Below are positions 12,512 through 20,298 of a DNA stretch of 22,115 nt, one piece after another. The notes under the pieces were generated by a model that was given only the letters and a program-made list of their open reading frames with translations, had not been told where the DNA came from and made no database searches. Origin of the DNA: Planctomycetota bacterium (GTDB taxonomy: Bacteria > Planctomycetota > Planctomycetia > Pirellulales > Thermoguttaceae). Made by a program: the position numbers and the translations under genes. The DNA lies in the NCBI GenBank assembly GCA_021784975.1, contig JAJYGU010000317.1, positions 1-22,115 on the forward strand, given 5' to 3'. Position 1 is the stretch's first letter. Every line of letters starts with the position of its first letter.

Positions 12512-15500
12512 GAATTCAACTGCGTTTTCGCCCAGGCGAGCCACTGACGGGAAGGCGCGCCGTAGGGGCGGAACTTCTCCATCCGCCCCTGGCCTTCGTC
12601 GTAATAGATCGCCCGGTGCACGCCCAGGCGGCTGGCCTCGGGGGTATCCATCAGGCTGCTCGAATCATTGGGGTTCATCTGGAACAGAATCCGCATCTCG
12701 AAGTCGCGCAGGCACTGCCGATCCAACATCCGGGTGAGATTGCTGTAGGTATCGCACCACACCAGGGTGTGAATCCCGAACGGTGGGCCCTCGCGGAGGA
12801 TGACGCCGAACTGCTTGCCGGGATTGGCCGGTTTGCCGTCGTCGGAAGAGAAGCCGAAGTCTTCTTCGTGCTTCAGATCGCGGAAGCGGCTCAGGTTGTA
12901 GATGAATAGGTAGATGGCCGCCGCGTCGTCGCGGGCTTCCGCCTGCCGAGCCGCCAACTCGTCGGCGATTTCGGCGATCACCCGGGCCGTGTCGCGAACG
13001 CCGGCCCTGGTGACCCCTTGCGGGGCCAGCGAGGCCAGTTGGCTCCAAAAACCGGCTTCCGGCACGTCGGCCCGCATGCCGTCGAGCACGTAGAAGCGGG
13101 CCGAGGCGCCGGCCGCGCCGGCCCTGGGCGGGTTTTGGGCCAGCAAGCTGACAAAGCAGGAGGCCGAGATGCCCAAGGCGGTCTCTTCGCGATGTCCGAC
13201 CATCAGCATGTTGCTGGCATGTTGCCGGAGGAAGGCGGCGGCGGTGGGCTCTTTGATGGCCACCGCCGAGCCAAGCCAGGTCTGTACGGCCGTTGGCGGA
13301 GCCGGAGGCGGGGGTGAGGTCAACAGCCTTCTCAAGGCGGAGTTGTCGCTTAGGTCGGCAAAGGTGTTTCCCTCGAAGACGATCGAGGGTGGCGGGACGC
13401 ACCGCCGCTGTTGGGCGAACTCGTGGATCAGGTGCAAGTGGTCGTCGCGCTCGTGATCCGAGAGCCACACGACCTGGAAGGGGTGGTTGCCCTCGTAGAG
13501 GCCATTGGCGTCGTTGTAGATCGCCTCGCCCGGCCGCGTCAGCAGCCGGGCGGCGGTGTTGTCTTCGCTGAGGATCAAGTGGGCGTCGGCCTCGCTGCAT
13601 TGCAGGGCGATGCGGACCGCCATCTGGCCGATCGTGCTGCGGGCGAGCGTATAAGCCCCGCCCAAAGTCTGCGAACCCAGCAGGATATGGATGCCGAAGG
13701 CCCGGCCTTGCCGCACCAACCGGTCCAGTAACAGGGCCGCCTCCTGGGCGATCCGATCGTCCTCGACGAACAGCTCCTGAAACTCGTCGATGATCAATAG
13801 GATGCGGGGCAGCCTGGCTTCCGGCTGGGCGCCGCGATAGCCTTTGACGTCTTGCACGCCGTGCTTGCGGTAGAGATCGCCGCGGGTCCGCAATTCGGCG
13901 TCCAAACGCTGCAGGACGCTCAGCCCAAACTCCCGCTCGCTCTCGATGGCGATCACTCGGGCGTGCGGCAGCGATTCGCGGGCGTAGGCTTTGAACTCGA
14001 CCCCTTTCTTGAAGTCGACCAGGTAGAGTTCCACTTCGTCGGGGCTGTAGCGCATCGCCAGATCGGTCACCAGCACGTGCAGCAGGGTCGACTTGCCTGA
14101 TCCGGTCTTGCCCGAGACCAACACGTGCTGCGAGGTGCCGCTGCCCAGCGAAAGCTGTTGGAACTTCATGGCCCCGGCACGACCCAGAGGGACGTCGATG
14201 CCGTTGCGGCTGTCGGCGGTCCACCACTCGGCCGGCGGCGGAACGATGCAGGAGAAGGGCACCTCCACTCGGCCGGCGTCCTTGGCCCCGCTGCCCACCG
14301 TCTGGAGAATCTCCTTGCACCGTTCGGCCGAAGGCGGCGGATCGATCCGCACCGGCAGCGGGCCGATGTCGGGGTGCTCCCAGACGAAGCTGTCTTTCGC
14401 CCAGCGGAGCAGCATGGCATCGTGTTCCAGGTCGCTGAGCTGAAAGTTCCGCGGCGGCGGGAGGTTGCTGTCGACGCTCAGCATCACGAATACGCCGCAG
14501 CGGGCCCCGCTGGCCACGATGCTCTTGATTCGCTGCAGCGAAGCTTCCGTAAAATTGACGGGAAAATTGGCCACCACCAGCACCCGGTAGGGCTCGGCCA
14601 TTTCGCCGGCGTAGGCGTTGTATTCCTCGATGGAGCGGAATTCCTTGCGGAGGTAGACCTGGATCACGTTCTCCATGTGCTTGGTCAAGTCGGTCAGCCG
14701 CTGTTCGATGTGGCCGGAGTCGGTCCAGATGCGGCTGGCCACCAACTGCTCGTCGTAGTCGGCCAGGTGCATGAAGGCCGAGAAGTTGTCGCCCAGACCC
14801 ACCGGATCGATGATGGTGAAGCGGACCTTGCTGGGCGGCACGGCGGTCAGCAGGCGGAGCATGGTGCTTTGCATGGCCTCGACCGCCTTGGCATGTTCCG
14901 CCCCGCCCGCCTTCCACAACACCAAGGAACGCCGCGGATAAGGCACCACGATCGGCAAGGCAAACTCGAGCCGCCCCGGCCGCAACCGCTGGTCGGCCGG
15001 CACCCCGTCGCGCATGTCGGCCAGTTTCACCCGGCTGTAGCCGAAGCGGATTACCGGCGGAATCGCGGTCGGCAGCTTCCAGCGGCGCCAGTCGTCGCTG
15101 TTCCAGTCGGGGAAGACTTCACGGCAGGTGCCGTCGAGCTGCTCGCACGACTGTTGGAACTGCTGCATGCCGGTCCGCCAATGCGCGGCCATCTGGTTCC
15201 ACTGGTGGTCGAGCCGCTGGCGAATGTCGCGCAAGGCCTCATCATGCTTGCGGTTGAGCTCCTGCAAGTCGTTGGCATGACGCTGTTCCAGCTCCTGCAG
15301 CCGCTTAAGCCGCTGATCCTCGATTTCCTTCAGCCGCTGATCGCGCCAGGCGATCAGCTCGGCCTGCCGCTTGGGATAGTTTTCCTCAAGCTGCTGCGTC
15401 TCGCGTCCCTTCCGCTGCTCGCACCGGGCCATGGCGGCTGCCAACTCTTCTTCGGCCTCTTTGATCTGGGCCTTGTGGCGGGTCAGGGTGGTGGCTTCGA

Positions 15501-16392
15501 GCCACTGGCTTTCGGCCTTGGCGGAATTGAGCACGCTGACCTCGCCCAGGCCGGCCTCCAGCAGGGTGTGTCGCAAGTCGAGGTAGGCAGCCACGCAACG
15601 CCGCTCGGCAAAAAAATTCGTGATCAGGTAGGCAATAATGCCGACCACTCCGGATGCCACCGTGTCCCCAATGATCCACAAGGGATTGTTCCAACCGAAA
15701 TAGGCGCCAAACGGGTAGGTCGCCATGCCAAACAGCAAGATCAGGATCCCAAACAGTCGGAACCCCTGGAACAACCGCGGCAGAAATTGCTTGTCGAGAT
15801 CGCGCAACTGCGATTGGGCCACCTCAAGCGCGTGGCAGAACCGCCGGCCGGGATGCTTCTCCAGAATCACGGCGGTGGGGGTGTCGGGGAATGACCGCCA
15901 GTATCCGCGGCGCGAGAGCAACTCCACCGCCTGCTGATGAATCTTCTCCAGCTCCTGCCAGCGCGTGCCCAGGCCCGCCAAGATATCTTCCAAAGGAAGG
16001 GTCAGGCCGCCGCGGGCCTGATCGGCAGCCTCGCCAGCCGCAAAGCGGGCGGCCTGGGCCGCCTCCTGGGCGGCCTTTTGATCGGCGGCGTACCGGGCCA
16101 GGATTCCGGCCCGCAACGACTTGTACTCCTCCTCCAGCATCCGCTGCTTGTTCTCCGCCTCGCTGTGCGTGTTCTTCGACAGCTCGGCGCATTCCTGATC
16201 GGTGGCCGCCTTCTGACCCTGCAAGCGTTTGTCCAACCCGCGCCGACCCTCTTCCAGCTCGGCGTTGGCGGTCTTGCTTCCGGCAGCCAGCTCGGCCTGC
16301 ACCGCTTTCTCGTCCGAGGCGCGATCCCGGACCAGCTCGCAGATGTCGGTCAGCAGTTGCCGCGGGCCGTCGCAGGAAAGGGGGTCGCTCAT
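12478..16392 (-). CDS. FtsK/SpoIIIE-domain ATPase, membrane-anchored, EssC/EccC-like
   Basis: Large motor ATPase, likely the engine of a type VII-like export system. Residues ~20-130 are a charged Ala-rich coiled coil. Two membrane segments follow at ~211-231 (LFGILILLFGMATYPFGAYF) and ~239-260 (IIGDTVASGVVGIIAYLIT), then a second coiled coil at ~295-400. Three ATPase modules follow. The first (~450-690) has IIDPVGLGDNFS but no Walker A. The second has a good Walker A, G761-KTGSGKST, a VDFKKG block and Walker B LLIIDEFQE at ~865. The third is degenerate (VGHREETALG, no Lys). The three-module layout resembles EccC/EssC, but there is no FHA domain. Length is 1304 residues. ATG 16392 is preferred over a GTG at 16413 because AGAGAG lies 6 bases upstream. 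Last gene of a four-gene operon. Confidence 0.85.
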   Translation of the reverse strand: MSDPLSCDGPRQLLTDICELVRDRASDEKAVQAELAAGSKTANAELEEGRRGLDKRLQGQKAATDQECAELSKNTHSEAENKQRMLEEEYKSLRAGILARYAADQKAAQEAAQAARFAAGEAADQARGGLTLPLEDILAGLGTRWQELEKIHQQAVELLSRRGYWRSFPDTPTAVILEKHPGRRFCHALEVAQSQLRDLDKQFLPRLFQGFRLFGILILLFGMATYPFGAYFGWNNPLWIIGDTVASGVVGIIAYLITNFFAERRCVAAYLDLRHTLLEAGLGEVSVLNSAKAESQWLEATTLTRHKAQIKEAEEELAAAMARCEQRKGRETQQLEENYPKRQAELIAWRDQRLKEIEDQRLKRLQELEQRHANDLQELNRKHDEALRDIRQRLDHQWNQMAAHWRTGMQQFQQSCEQLDGTCREVFPDWNSDDWRRWKLPTAIPPVIRFGYSRVKLADMRDGVPADQRLRPGRLEFALPIVVPYPRRSLVLWKAGGAEHAKAVEAMQSTMLRLLTAVPPSKVRFTIIDPVGLGDNFSAFMHLADYDEQLVASRIWTDSGHIEQRLTDLTKHMENVIQVYLRKEFRSIEEYNAYAGEMAEPYRVLVVANFPVNFTEASLQRIKSIVASGARCGVFVMLSVDSNLPPPRNFQLSDLEHDAMLLRWAKDSFVWEHPDIGPLPVRIDPPPSAERCKEILQTVGSGAKDAGRVEVPFSCIVPPPAEWWTADSRNGIDVPLGRAGAMKFQQLSLGSGTSQHVLVSGKTGSGKSTLLHVLVTDLAMRYSPDEVELYLVDFKKGVEFKAYARESLPHARVIAIESEREFGLSVLQRLDAELRTRGDLYRKHGVQDVKGYRGAQPEARLPRILLIIDEFQELFVEDDRIAQEAALLLDRLVRQGRAFGIHILLGSQTLGGAYTLARSTIGQMAVRIALQCSEADAHLILSEDNTAARLLTRPGEAIYNDANGLYEGNHPFQVVWLSDHERDDHLHLIHEFAQQRRCVPPPSIVFEGNTFADLSDNSALRRLLTSPPPPAPPTAVQTWLGSAVAIKEPTAAAFLRQHASNMLMVGHREETALGISASCFVSLLAQNPPRAGAAGASARFYVLDGMRADVPEAGFWSQLASLAPQGVTRAGVRDTARVIAEIADELAARQAEARDDAAAIYLFIYNLSRFRDLKHEEDFGFSSDDGKPANPGKQFGVILREGPPFGIHTLVWCDTYSNLTRMLDRQCLRDFEMRILFQMNPNDSSSLMDTPEASRLGVHRAIYYDEGQGRMEKFRPYGAPSRQWLAWAKTQLNSVPSPSGTGLG

Positions 16393-16425
16393 TACTGGCT
16401 CTCTAAGGTGCACCCTAGCCGCTGG

Positions 16426-16659
16426 CTATTCGAAATCCGAGCCGCACTGATGCTCGGCGTTGGTGAGCACGGTCGCCAGACGGGCGATGGCGTCCACTAT
16501 TCTCTTGACGTTGGGTTCGATGGGGGCCACATAGTCCTCTTCGAATTCGCGGCGGACGGCGTCCGCCCACTCTTTTTCGACGCTGCTGAAGCCCGCGTCC
16601 ATTGCCTCCTCCGCGGCCTTCAGCTTGGAAATGACCGAACCGAGGTCCGAGTGTCTCAC
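16426..16659 (-). CDS. Small helical WXG100-like protein (W-x-D variant)
   Basis: 77 residues, predicted to be almost wholly helical with a central turn, and without a signal peptide. It contains W31-A-D33, and the stretch WADAVRREF follows the same pattern, W-x-D-x3-R-x-F, as the WXG100-like protein three genes upstream of the ATPase. It therefore may be a secreted partner or a structural component. The GTG start overlaps the TGA of the preceding gene by four bases (GTGA) and has GGGGAGGA about 10 bases upstream, indicating translational coupling. The ATPase gene starts 33 bases later. I do not recognise a named family; the WXG100 link is inferred from size, helicity, motif and context. Confidence 0.65.
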   Translation of the reverse strand: MRHSDLGSVISKLKAAEEAMDAGFSSVEKEWADAVRREFEEDYVAPIEPNVKRIVDAIARLATVLTNAEHQCGSDFE

Positions 16660-17291
16660 GACGGAGAGTCCTCCCCTGGCCCGCCGCCGGCCGATTCTTG
16701 AGAGGCTGATGGTGCCGCGCCGGCGGCCTCACCGGTGTCCGCCTCGCCGAGGGCGGGGCGCCGCGCGTCGCCAGCCAGCACGGCCGGAGCATTGGGATCG
16801 ACCGGCACCTGCAAGGCGACGTAGGTCTCCAACGAGCCGGTCATCCGCTTCAACGAGGCGACGCCCTTGGGAATATCGTCATCCAACCAGACCACGAACT
16901 GGGTGCGGGCTTGCTGGCAGGCGCTGACCGCCCGGTCGATGGTATGGGTCCAGGTCTGCACGGCCTTGACCTTTTGTTCGGCCACCCGGAACCGCTGTTT
17001 CGCCCGCTCCAAGACGCGTTTTTCGTCGACGCAGTCCGGCCGGTAATCGTCCATACGACGGGCGGTTTCGGCTTGTTTGAGCCGCAGCTTGGCCTCGGTC
17101 ACCTTTTCCTCGCTAAGCCGCAACTCGCGCTTCCAGTATTCCGTCCGGTCGTGGTGGATCCACTCCAGGGCACGGTGCAACTCGATGTCCAAGTCGTCCA
17201 ACGCCGAGAGCGAATCGGCGCGGAAGGTCTTCAAGGCGCTGGCGATGACCTCCAAGACCTCGATCGACTTGACGCGGGCAGGCTGGCCCAT
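16656..17291 (-). CDS. Coiled-coil protein of the WXG/FtsK-like operon, unknown function
   Basis: 211 residues. I do not recognise a named family. It is strongly helical: residues 1-45 form a helix (VLEVIASALKTFRADSLSAL), then LEWIHHDRTEYWKRELR. A Lys/Glu/Arg-rich coiled coil runs over ~60-130, and a mixed region follows (FVVWLDDDIPKGVASLKRM). The last ~40 residues are Gly/Ala/Glu/Ser-rich and probably disordered. There is no signal peptide or membrane segment. ATG 17291 is preferred over a TTG at 17300, although its GGAGG is very close. It lies between the two short WXG-like genes and overlaps the second by 4 bases, so it likely belongs to the same complex, perhaps as a chaperone or scaffold. 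Confidence 0.75.
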   Translation of the reverse strand: MGQPARVKSIEVLEVIASALKTFRADSLSALDDLDIELHRALEWIHHDRTEYWKRELRLSEEKVTEAKLRLKQAETARRMDDYRPDCVDEKRVLERAKQRFRVAEQKVKAVQTWTHTIDRAVSACQQARTQFVVWLDDDIPKGVASLKRMTGSLETYVALQVPVDPNAPAVLAGDARRPALGEADTGEAAGAAPSASQESAGGGPGEDSPS

Positions 17292-17300
17292 GGCCTCCAA

Positions 17301-17573
17301 CTACCTTTGCTGCAGGTATTCCTCAATCAGCCCGGCCTTGCGGGTCAGGTAGGGAATGTGGTGCTCGATGATTTCGATCAACCGGGCCAGTGTCTGGATC
17401 TGCTGCTGGAACTCGTCGACGAACTTCCGCTGTTCCTGATCCCGCCAGGTCCTTTCCAAGGCGGCCATCTGCCCGTTGACCATGGCGATCCGCTCCTGGA
17501 CGTCGTTGTTGAACTTGTTGAGGATCTGGGCGAAGCGCCTGAGTTCTTCCGGATCGACGATGGCTTGCGGCAT
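17301..17573 (-). CDS. WXG100-like protein (W-x-D variant), possible type VII substrate
   Basis: 90 residues with the helix-turn-helix hairpin expected of WXG100 proteins: helix 1 about residues 8-40, the turn at W43-R-D45, and helix 2 about 48-88. The position of the Trp in the middle of a ~90-100 residue chain fits the family, but Asp replaces Gly. There is no signal peptide. The ending IEEYLQQR lacks the classic Y-x-x-x-D/E export signal, although Y86 lies near the end. The ATG at 17573 is preceded by GGAAGG at about 6 bases. It is the first gene of the operon leading to the FtsK-like ATPase. WXG100 proteins travel as helical dimers through EccC/EssC ATPases, which fits this context. Confidence 0.78.
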   Translation of the reverse strand: MPQAIVDPEELRRFAQILNKFNNDVQERIAMVNGQMAALERTWRDQEQRKFVDEFQQQIQTLARLIEIIEHHIPYLTRKAGLIEEYLQQR

Positions 17574-17762
17574 GGGAAACCTTCCTTCTTCGTCCCGAGT
17601 GGCCCCCGCGCGGACGGCGTCTGGAGCGACCTGCCCGGCTGAACTGCGGTCCGTACCCGGCGACTTGCCCCGTGTTTAGTGAGAACCGAGGCGCCTATCC
17701 ATGGGTAGTCTACCGCCTTTCCCGCGGGGCGCGTAGTGTGACTGAAAAACGTGTTTCATACA

Positions 17763-17790
17763 TTGACTTTAAACGCCCGTTTGATAGAAT
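17763..17790 (+). promoter_or_regulatory. Promoter with putative TetR operator in the spacer
   Basis: TTGACT (17763-17768) and TAGAAT (17785-17790) are separated by 16 bases, about 75 bases before the TetR-family ATG. The spacer contains the perfect inverted repeat AAACG-CC-CGTTT (17771-17782), where a bound repressor would block polymerase. The rest of the 292-base divergent gap (17574-17865) shows no gene, and no clear promoter for the minus-strand WXG operon was found. Confidence 0.5.
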
Positions 17791-17865
17791 CGCAAGCGAC
17801 TGCACCTAGTAGCGGACGCGCACAATCATCGCGATCAGCCCACGAATTAACACTAGAAAGAGACT

Positions 17866-18600
17866 ATGGCCGGCGATAGCACACGGGCGCGCATTCTGGA
17901 GACTGCGGGCGAGGTCTTTGCCGAGAGGGGATTTGAGGCCGCCACCATTCGCGACATTTGCGAGGCGGCCGAGGTGAATCTGGCTGCCGTGAACTACTAC
18001 TTCGGAGGTAAGGAGGCGCTTTACGAACAGGCCTTGCAGCGGGCCCACCTCCGCGATGTTCGCGACGAGAATCCTCATGTCTGGGACCACGGTACCCCTC
18101 CTGAGGAGAAACTGCGACTGAGCATTCGGCAGTTGCTCGCCCAACTGCTCTCGATGAGTGACGACCCGTGGGAAGCACGGCTGATGGTCCGCGAAATCAT
18201 GAATCCCACCCCGGCGGGCAAGCGCATGCTGCGCGATCGTTTTTCCAAGATGTTTCAGGAGTTGCAGGAGACCCTCGACGAGATTCTGCCGCCGGACATG
18301 CCCGATCACCGACGGCATCAGATTGGCTTCAGCATCATTGGCCAGTGCGCCTTGTACCGCTCACTGGCCAAGGTGATTCCGCTCATGATCGACGAGGCTG
18401 AGCTTCAGCACTACTATGGGGTCGAGGAGTTGGCGGCCCACATCGCCCAGGTCTCGCTGGCGGCCTTGGGGTTGGCGCCGCCGCTGATCGGGAGGGCGTC
18501 GGGGCAGGCGGCGGAAAAGGCGAAAGGCGGCCGCCCTATCGTCACCCACACCGAGCACCGGCGGATATTACCTTCCTTGCCACGAAAGGGAACGCCATGA
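17866..18600 (+). CDS. TetR/AcrR-family regulator, CecR (YbiH)-like
   Basis: Dimeric ligand-responsive repressor. The N-terminal helix-turn-helix is clear: TRARILETAGEVFAERGF, then TIRDICEAAEVNLAAVNYYF, with GGKEALYEQAL. The C-terminal ligand domain contains REIMNPTPAGKRMLRD and IIGQCALYRSLAKVIPLM, similar to the CecR (DUF1956) type found next to HlyD/ABC efflux genes. Length is 244 residues; the last ~40 look disordered. The gene overlaps the following HlyD gene by 4 bases (ATGA), so the two are translated together. An inverted repeat in its own promoter suggests autoregulation. The inducer is unknown. Confidence 0.9.
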   Translation: MAGDSTRARILETAGEVFAERGFEAATIRDICEAAEVNLAAVNYYFGGKEALYEQALQRAHLRDVRDENPHVWDHGTPPEEKLRLSIRQLLAQLLSMSDDPWEARLMVREIMNPTPAGKRMLRDRFSKMFQELQETLDEILPPDMPDHRRHQIGFSIIGQCALYRSLAKVIPLMIDEAELQHYYGVEELAAHIAQVSLAALGLAPPLIGRASGQAAEKAKGGRPIVTHTEHRRILPSLPRKGTP

Positions 18601-19616
18601 GCGCAACCCAAGAACATACCCCGCCCAAGCCGCACATCGGGGAGGCGCATCGTCCGCCCAGTGACGAACAGTTGACCCAGCGGGTGCGTTCCCTCCGCCT
18701 ACCGCAAACCCAGCCCGCGGCGTCAGGCAGGCGCCGGCTGTTTTGGGCCGTCGGCGGGCTGCTGGTCGTCGGTGGGGCAGTCTTCAGCTACCTGCGGATC
18801 AACGGATCCTCGCCGACCTCCCCGGCCGAAGCCGCACCGATCAACCTCAACGCGCCGGCCGAGGCCGCCTCGGGAGAGATCGCGCTAGAGGCGAAGGGCT
18901 ACATCATTCCTGCCCATAACATCCTGGTCAGCCCGAAAGTCAGCGGCATGATCGTCAAACTGCGGATCACCGAATCGCAACGGGTGGTCAAGGACCAGGT
19001 GCTGGCTGAGCTCGAAGACACCGAGTACCGCGCCGATCGCGACCGGGCCAAGGCCAATCTGGCCCAGGCGCGGGCCCATCTGGCCCGCTGCACGCTGGAC
19101 CTGTCGCGGGCGAACAGCTTGTTGCCCAAGAATGCCATCAGCCAGGCCGATCGCGATCTGGCCCGCGGGGCTCATGACGAGGCAGCGGCCACGGTGAACA
19201 TGTGCCAGGCCGAATTGGCCAAGGCCGAGTGGATGCTGAACAACTGCGTCATTCGCGCCCCGATTTCGGGCACGATCCTCAAGAAGAACGCCGAGGAGGG
19301 GAGCCTGGTGAACCCGATCGCCCTGCAGGGTTTCTACAGCCTGTGCGAGATGGCCGATCTGAGCGACCTGGAGGTCGACCTGAACATCCAGGAACGGGAC
19401 ATCAGCCGAATCTTTAGGGGACAGAAGTGCCGGGTGCGGGCGGAGGCCTTTCCCGATCGGGTCTACCAAGGCTACGTGTCGCGGTTGATGCCCACTGCCG
19501 ACCGCGCCAAAGGGGCGATCCCGGTCCGCGTCAAGGTGGCCGTGCCCCCAGGCGAGGAAGGCGTTTATCTGAAGCCCGAAATGGGGGCGATCGTGTCGTT
19601 CTTGAATAAGAAGTAG
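18597..19616 (+). CDS. HlyD-family membrane fusion protein (efflux periplasmic adaptor)
   Basis: Links an inner-membrane transporter to the envelope. A cytoplasmic N-terminal stretch of ~50 residues is followed by one membrane segment (LFWAVGGLLVVGGAVFSYL). Next come the first half of the lipoyl domain (KGYIIPAHNILVSPKVSGMI), a short coiled-coil hairpin (~140-215; DRDRAKANLAQARAHLARC), the second lipoyl half (NCVIRAPISGTILKKNAEEG) and beta-barrel domains ending KPEMGAIVSFLNKK. Length is 339 residues, as for MacA/DevB/YbhG-type proteins. It overlaps the TetR gene by 4 bases. Its natural partner, an ABC ATPase, starts only at 21939, because an R-M pair lies between. Confidence 0.9.
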   Translation: MSATQEHTPPKPHIGEAHRPPSDEQLTQRVRSLRLPQTQPAASGRRRLFWAVGGLLVVGGAVFSYLRINGSSPTSPAEAAPINLNAPAEAASGEIALEAKGYIIPAHNILVSPKVSGMIVKLRITESQRVVKDQVLAELEDTEYRADRDRAKANLAQARAHLARCTLDLSRANSLLPKNAISQADRDLARGAHDEAAATVNMCQAELAKAEWMLNNCVIRAPISGTILKKNAEEGSLVNPIALQGFYSLCEMADLSDLEVDLNIQERDISRIFRGQKCRVRAEAFPDRVYQGYVSRLMPTADRAKGAIPVRVKVAVPPGEEGVYLKPEMGAIVSFLNKK

Positions 19617-19638
19617 ATGCGCATGCCGGGAGAGAGCA

Positions 19639-20295
19639 GTGGCAAAGACCAAGTTGACGGTTCCGCTTCTGTGCCAGGAAGCCAGTGCGTTCGCGGAAGT
19701 GGAGTCCACGTACCCCGAGCCCACTTTGTATGGGGTGACGGACGGCAAGGCAATTGGAACCTACCTGGAACACAAATTTCGCGCACACCTTGATGTCAAA
19801 TACACTTTCACTCCCAGCAACTCCGCGTCGGGCATCGATTTTCCCGACCTGGATGTGGACATGAAAGTTACGGCCATTACGCAGCCCCAATCCTCATGCC
19901 CGTTCAAGTCGGCCCGACAGAAAATCTTCGGCCTCGGCGATTCGCTGCTGGTCTTTGTGTACGAAAAGACCGACGATCCGAAGACGAACACGGCTGTGCT
20001 CAATATTCGCCACACCGTCTTTGTCGAGGAGCGCTGCACGGCCGACTTCAGCATGACAAAGCTGGTTTTGAAGCATCTGGAAGTTGGTTGTAGCGTTGAA
20101 GACCTGGTCGGCCTTATGCACGACAAGAACCTACCGGTAGACGATATTGAAGCCACGAGAATTGCGAAGGAATTACTCGAAGCGCCGTGTAAGCAAGGGT
20201 ATTTGACCATCTCAAATGCCTTGCAGTGGCGGCTTCAATATGCGCGAGTGATCGGACAGGCAGGCAAGGTCGACGGGATTGTGAAGCTGAGGTGA
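19639..20295 (+). CDS. Putative type II restriction endonuclease (PD-(D/E)xK)
   Basis: 218 residues. The likely nuclease core is E44 (TYLEHKF), D67 (GIDFPD) and D74-M-K76, which fits the PD-(D/E)xK arrangement, followed by TAITQPQSSCPFKSARQKIFGLG, likely part of the same fold. The C-terminal half includes LPVDDIEATRIAKELL and GYLTISNALQWRLQYARV. It is paired with an adenine methyltransferase gene starting 3 bases later, so it is called the restriction partner; the recognition site cannot be read from sequence. It starts with GTG (19639), preceded by GGGAGAG, 22 bases after the HlyD gene. GC content and codon use are visibly lower than in its neighbours, pointing to horizontal transfer. Confidence 0.75.
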   Translation: MAKTKLTVPLLCQEASAFAEVESTYPEPTLYGVTDGKAIGTYLEHKFRAHLDVKYTFTPSNSASGIDFPDLDVDMKVTAITQPQSSCPFKSARQKIFGLGDSLLVFVYEKTDDPKTNTAVLNIRHTVFVEERCTADFSMTKLVLKHLEVGCSVEDLVGLMHDKNLPVDDIEATRIAKELLEAPCKQGYLTISNALQWRLQYARVIGQAGKVDGIVKLR

Positions 20296-20298
20296 TCA

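Noticed and set aside
12665..14917. Second long minus-strand frame (750 codons) within the FtsK-like gene
   Set aside because: Arg/Pro/Gly-rich frame shadow; the Walker motifs are in the other frame.
14125..15894. Long plus-strand open frame (589 codons) opposite the FtsK-like gene
   Set aside because: It has a His/Gly/Leu-rich shadow composition and lies wholly within a gene with clear ATPase motifs.
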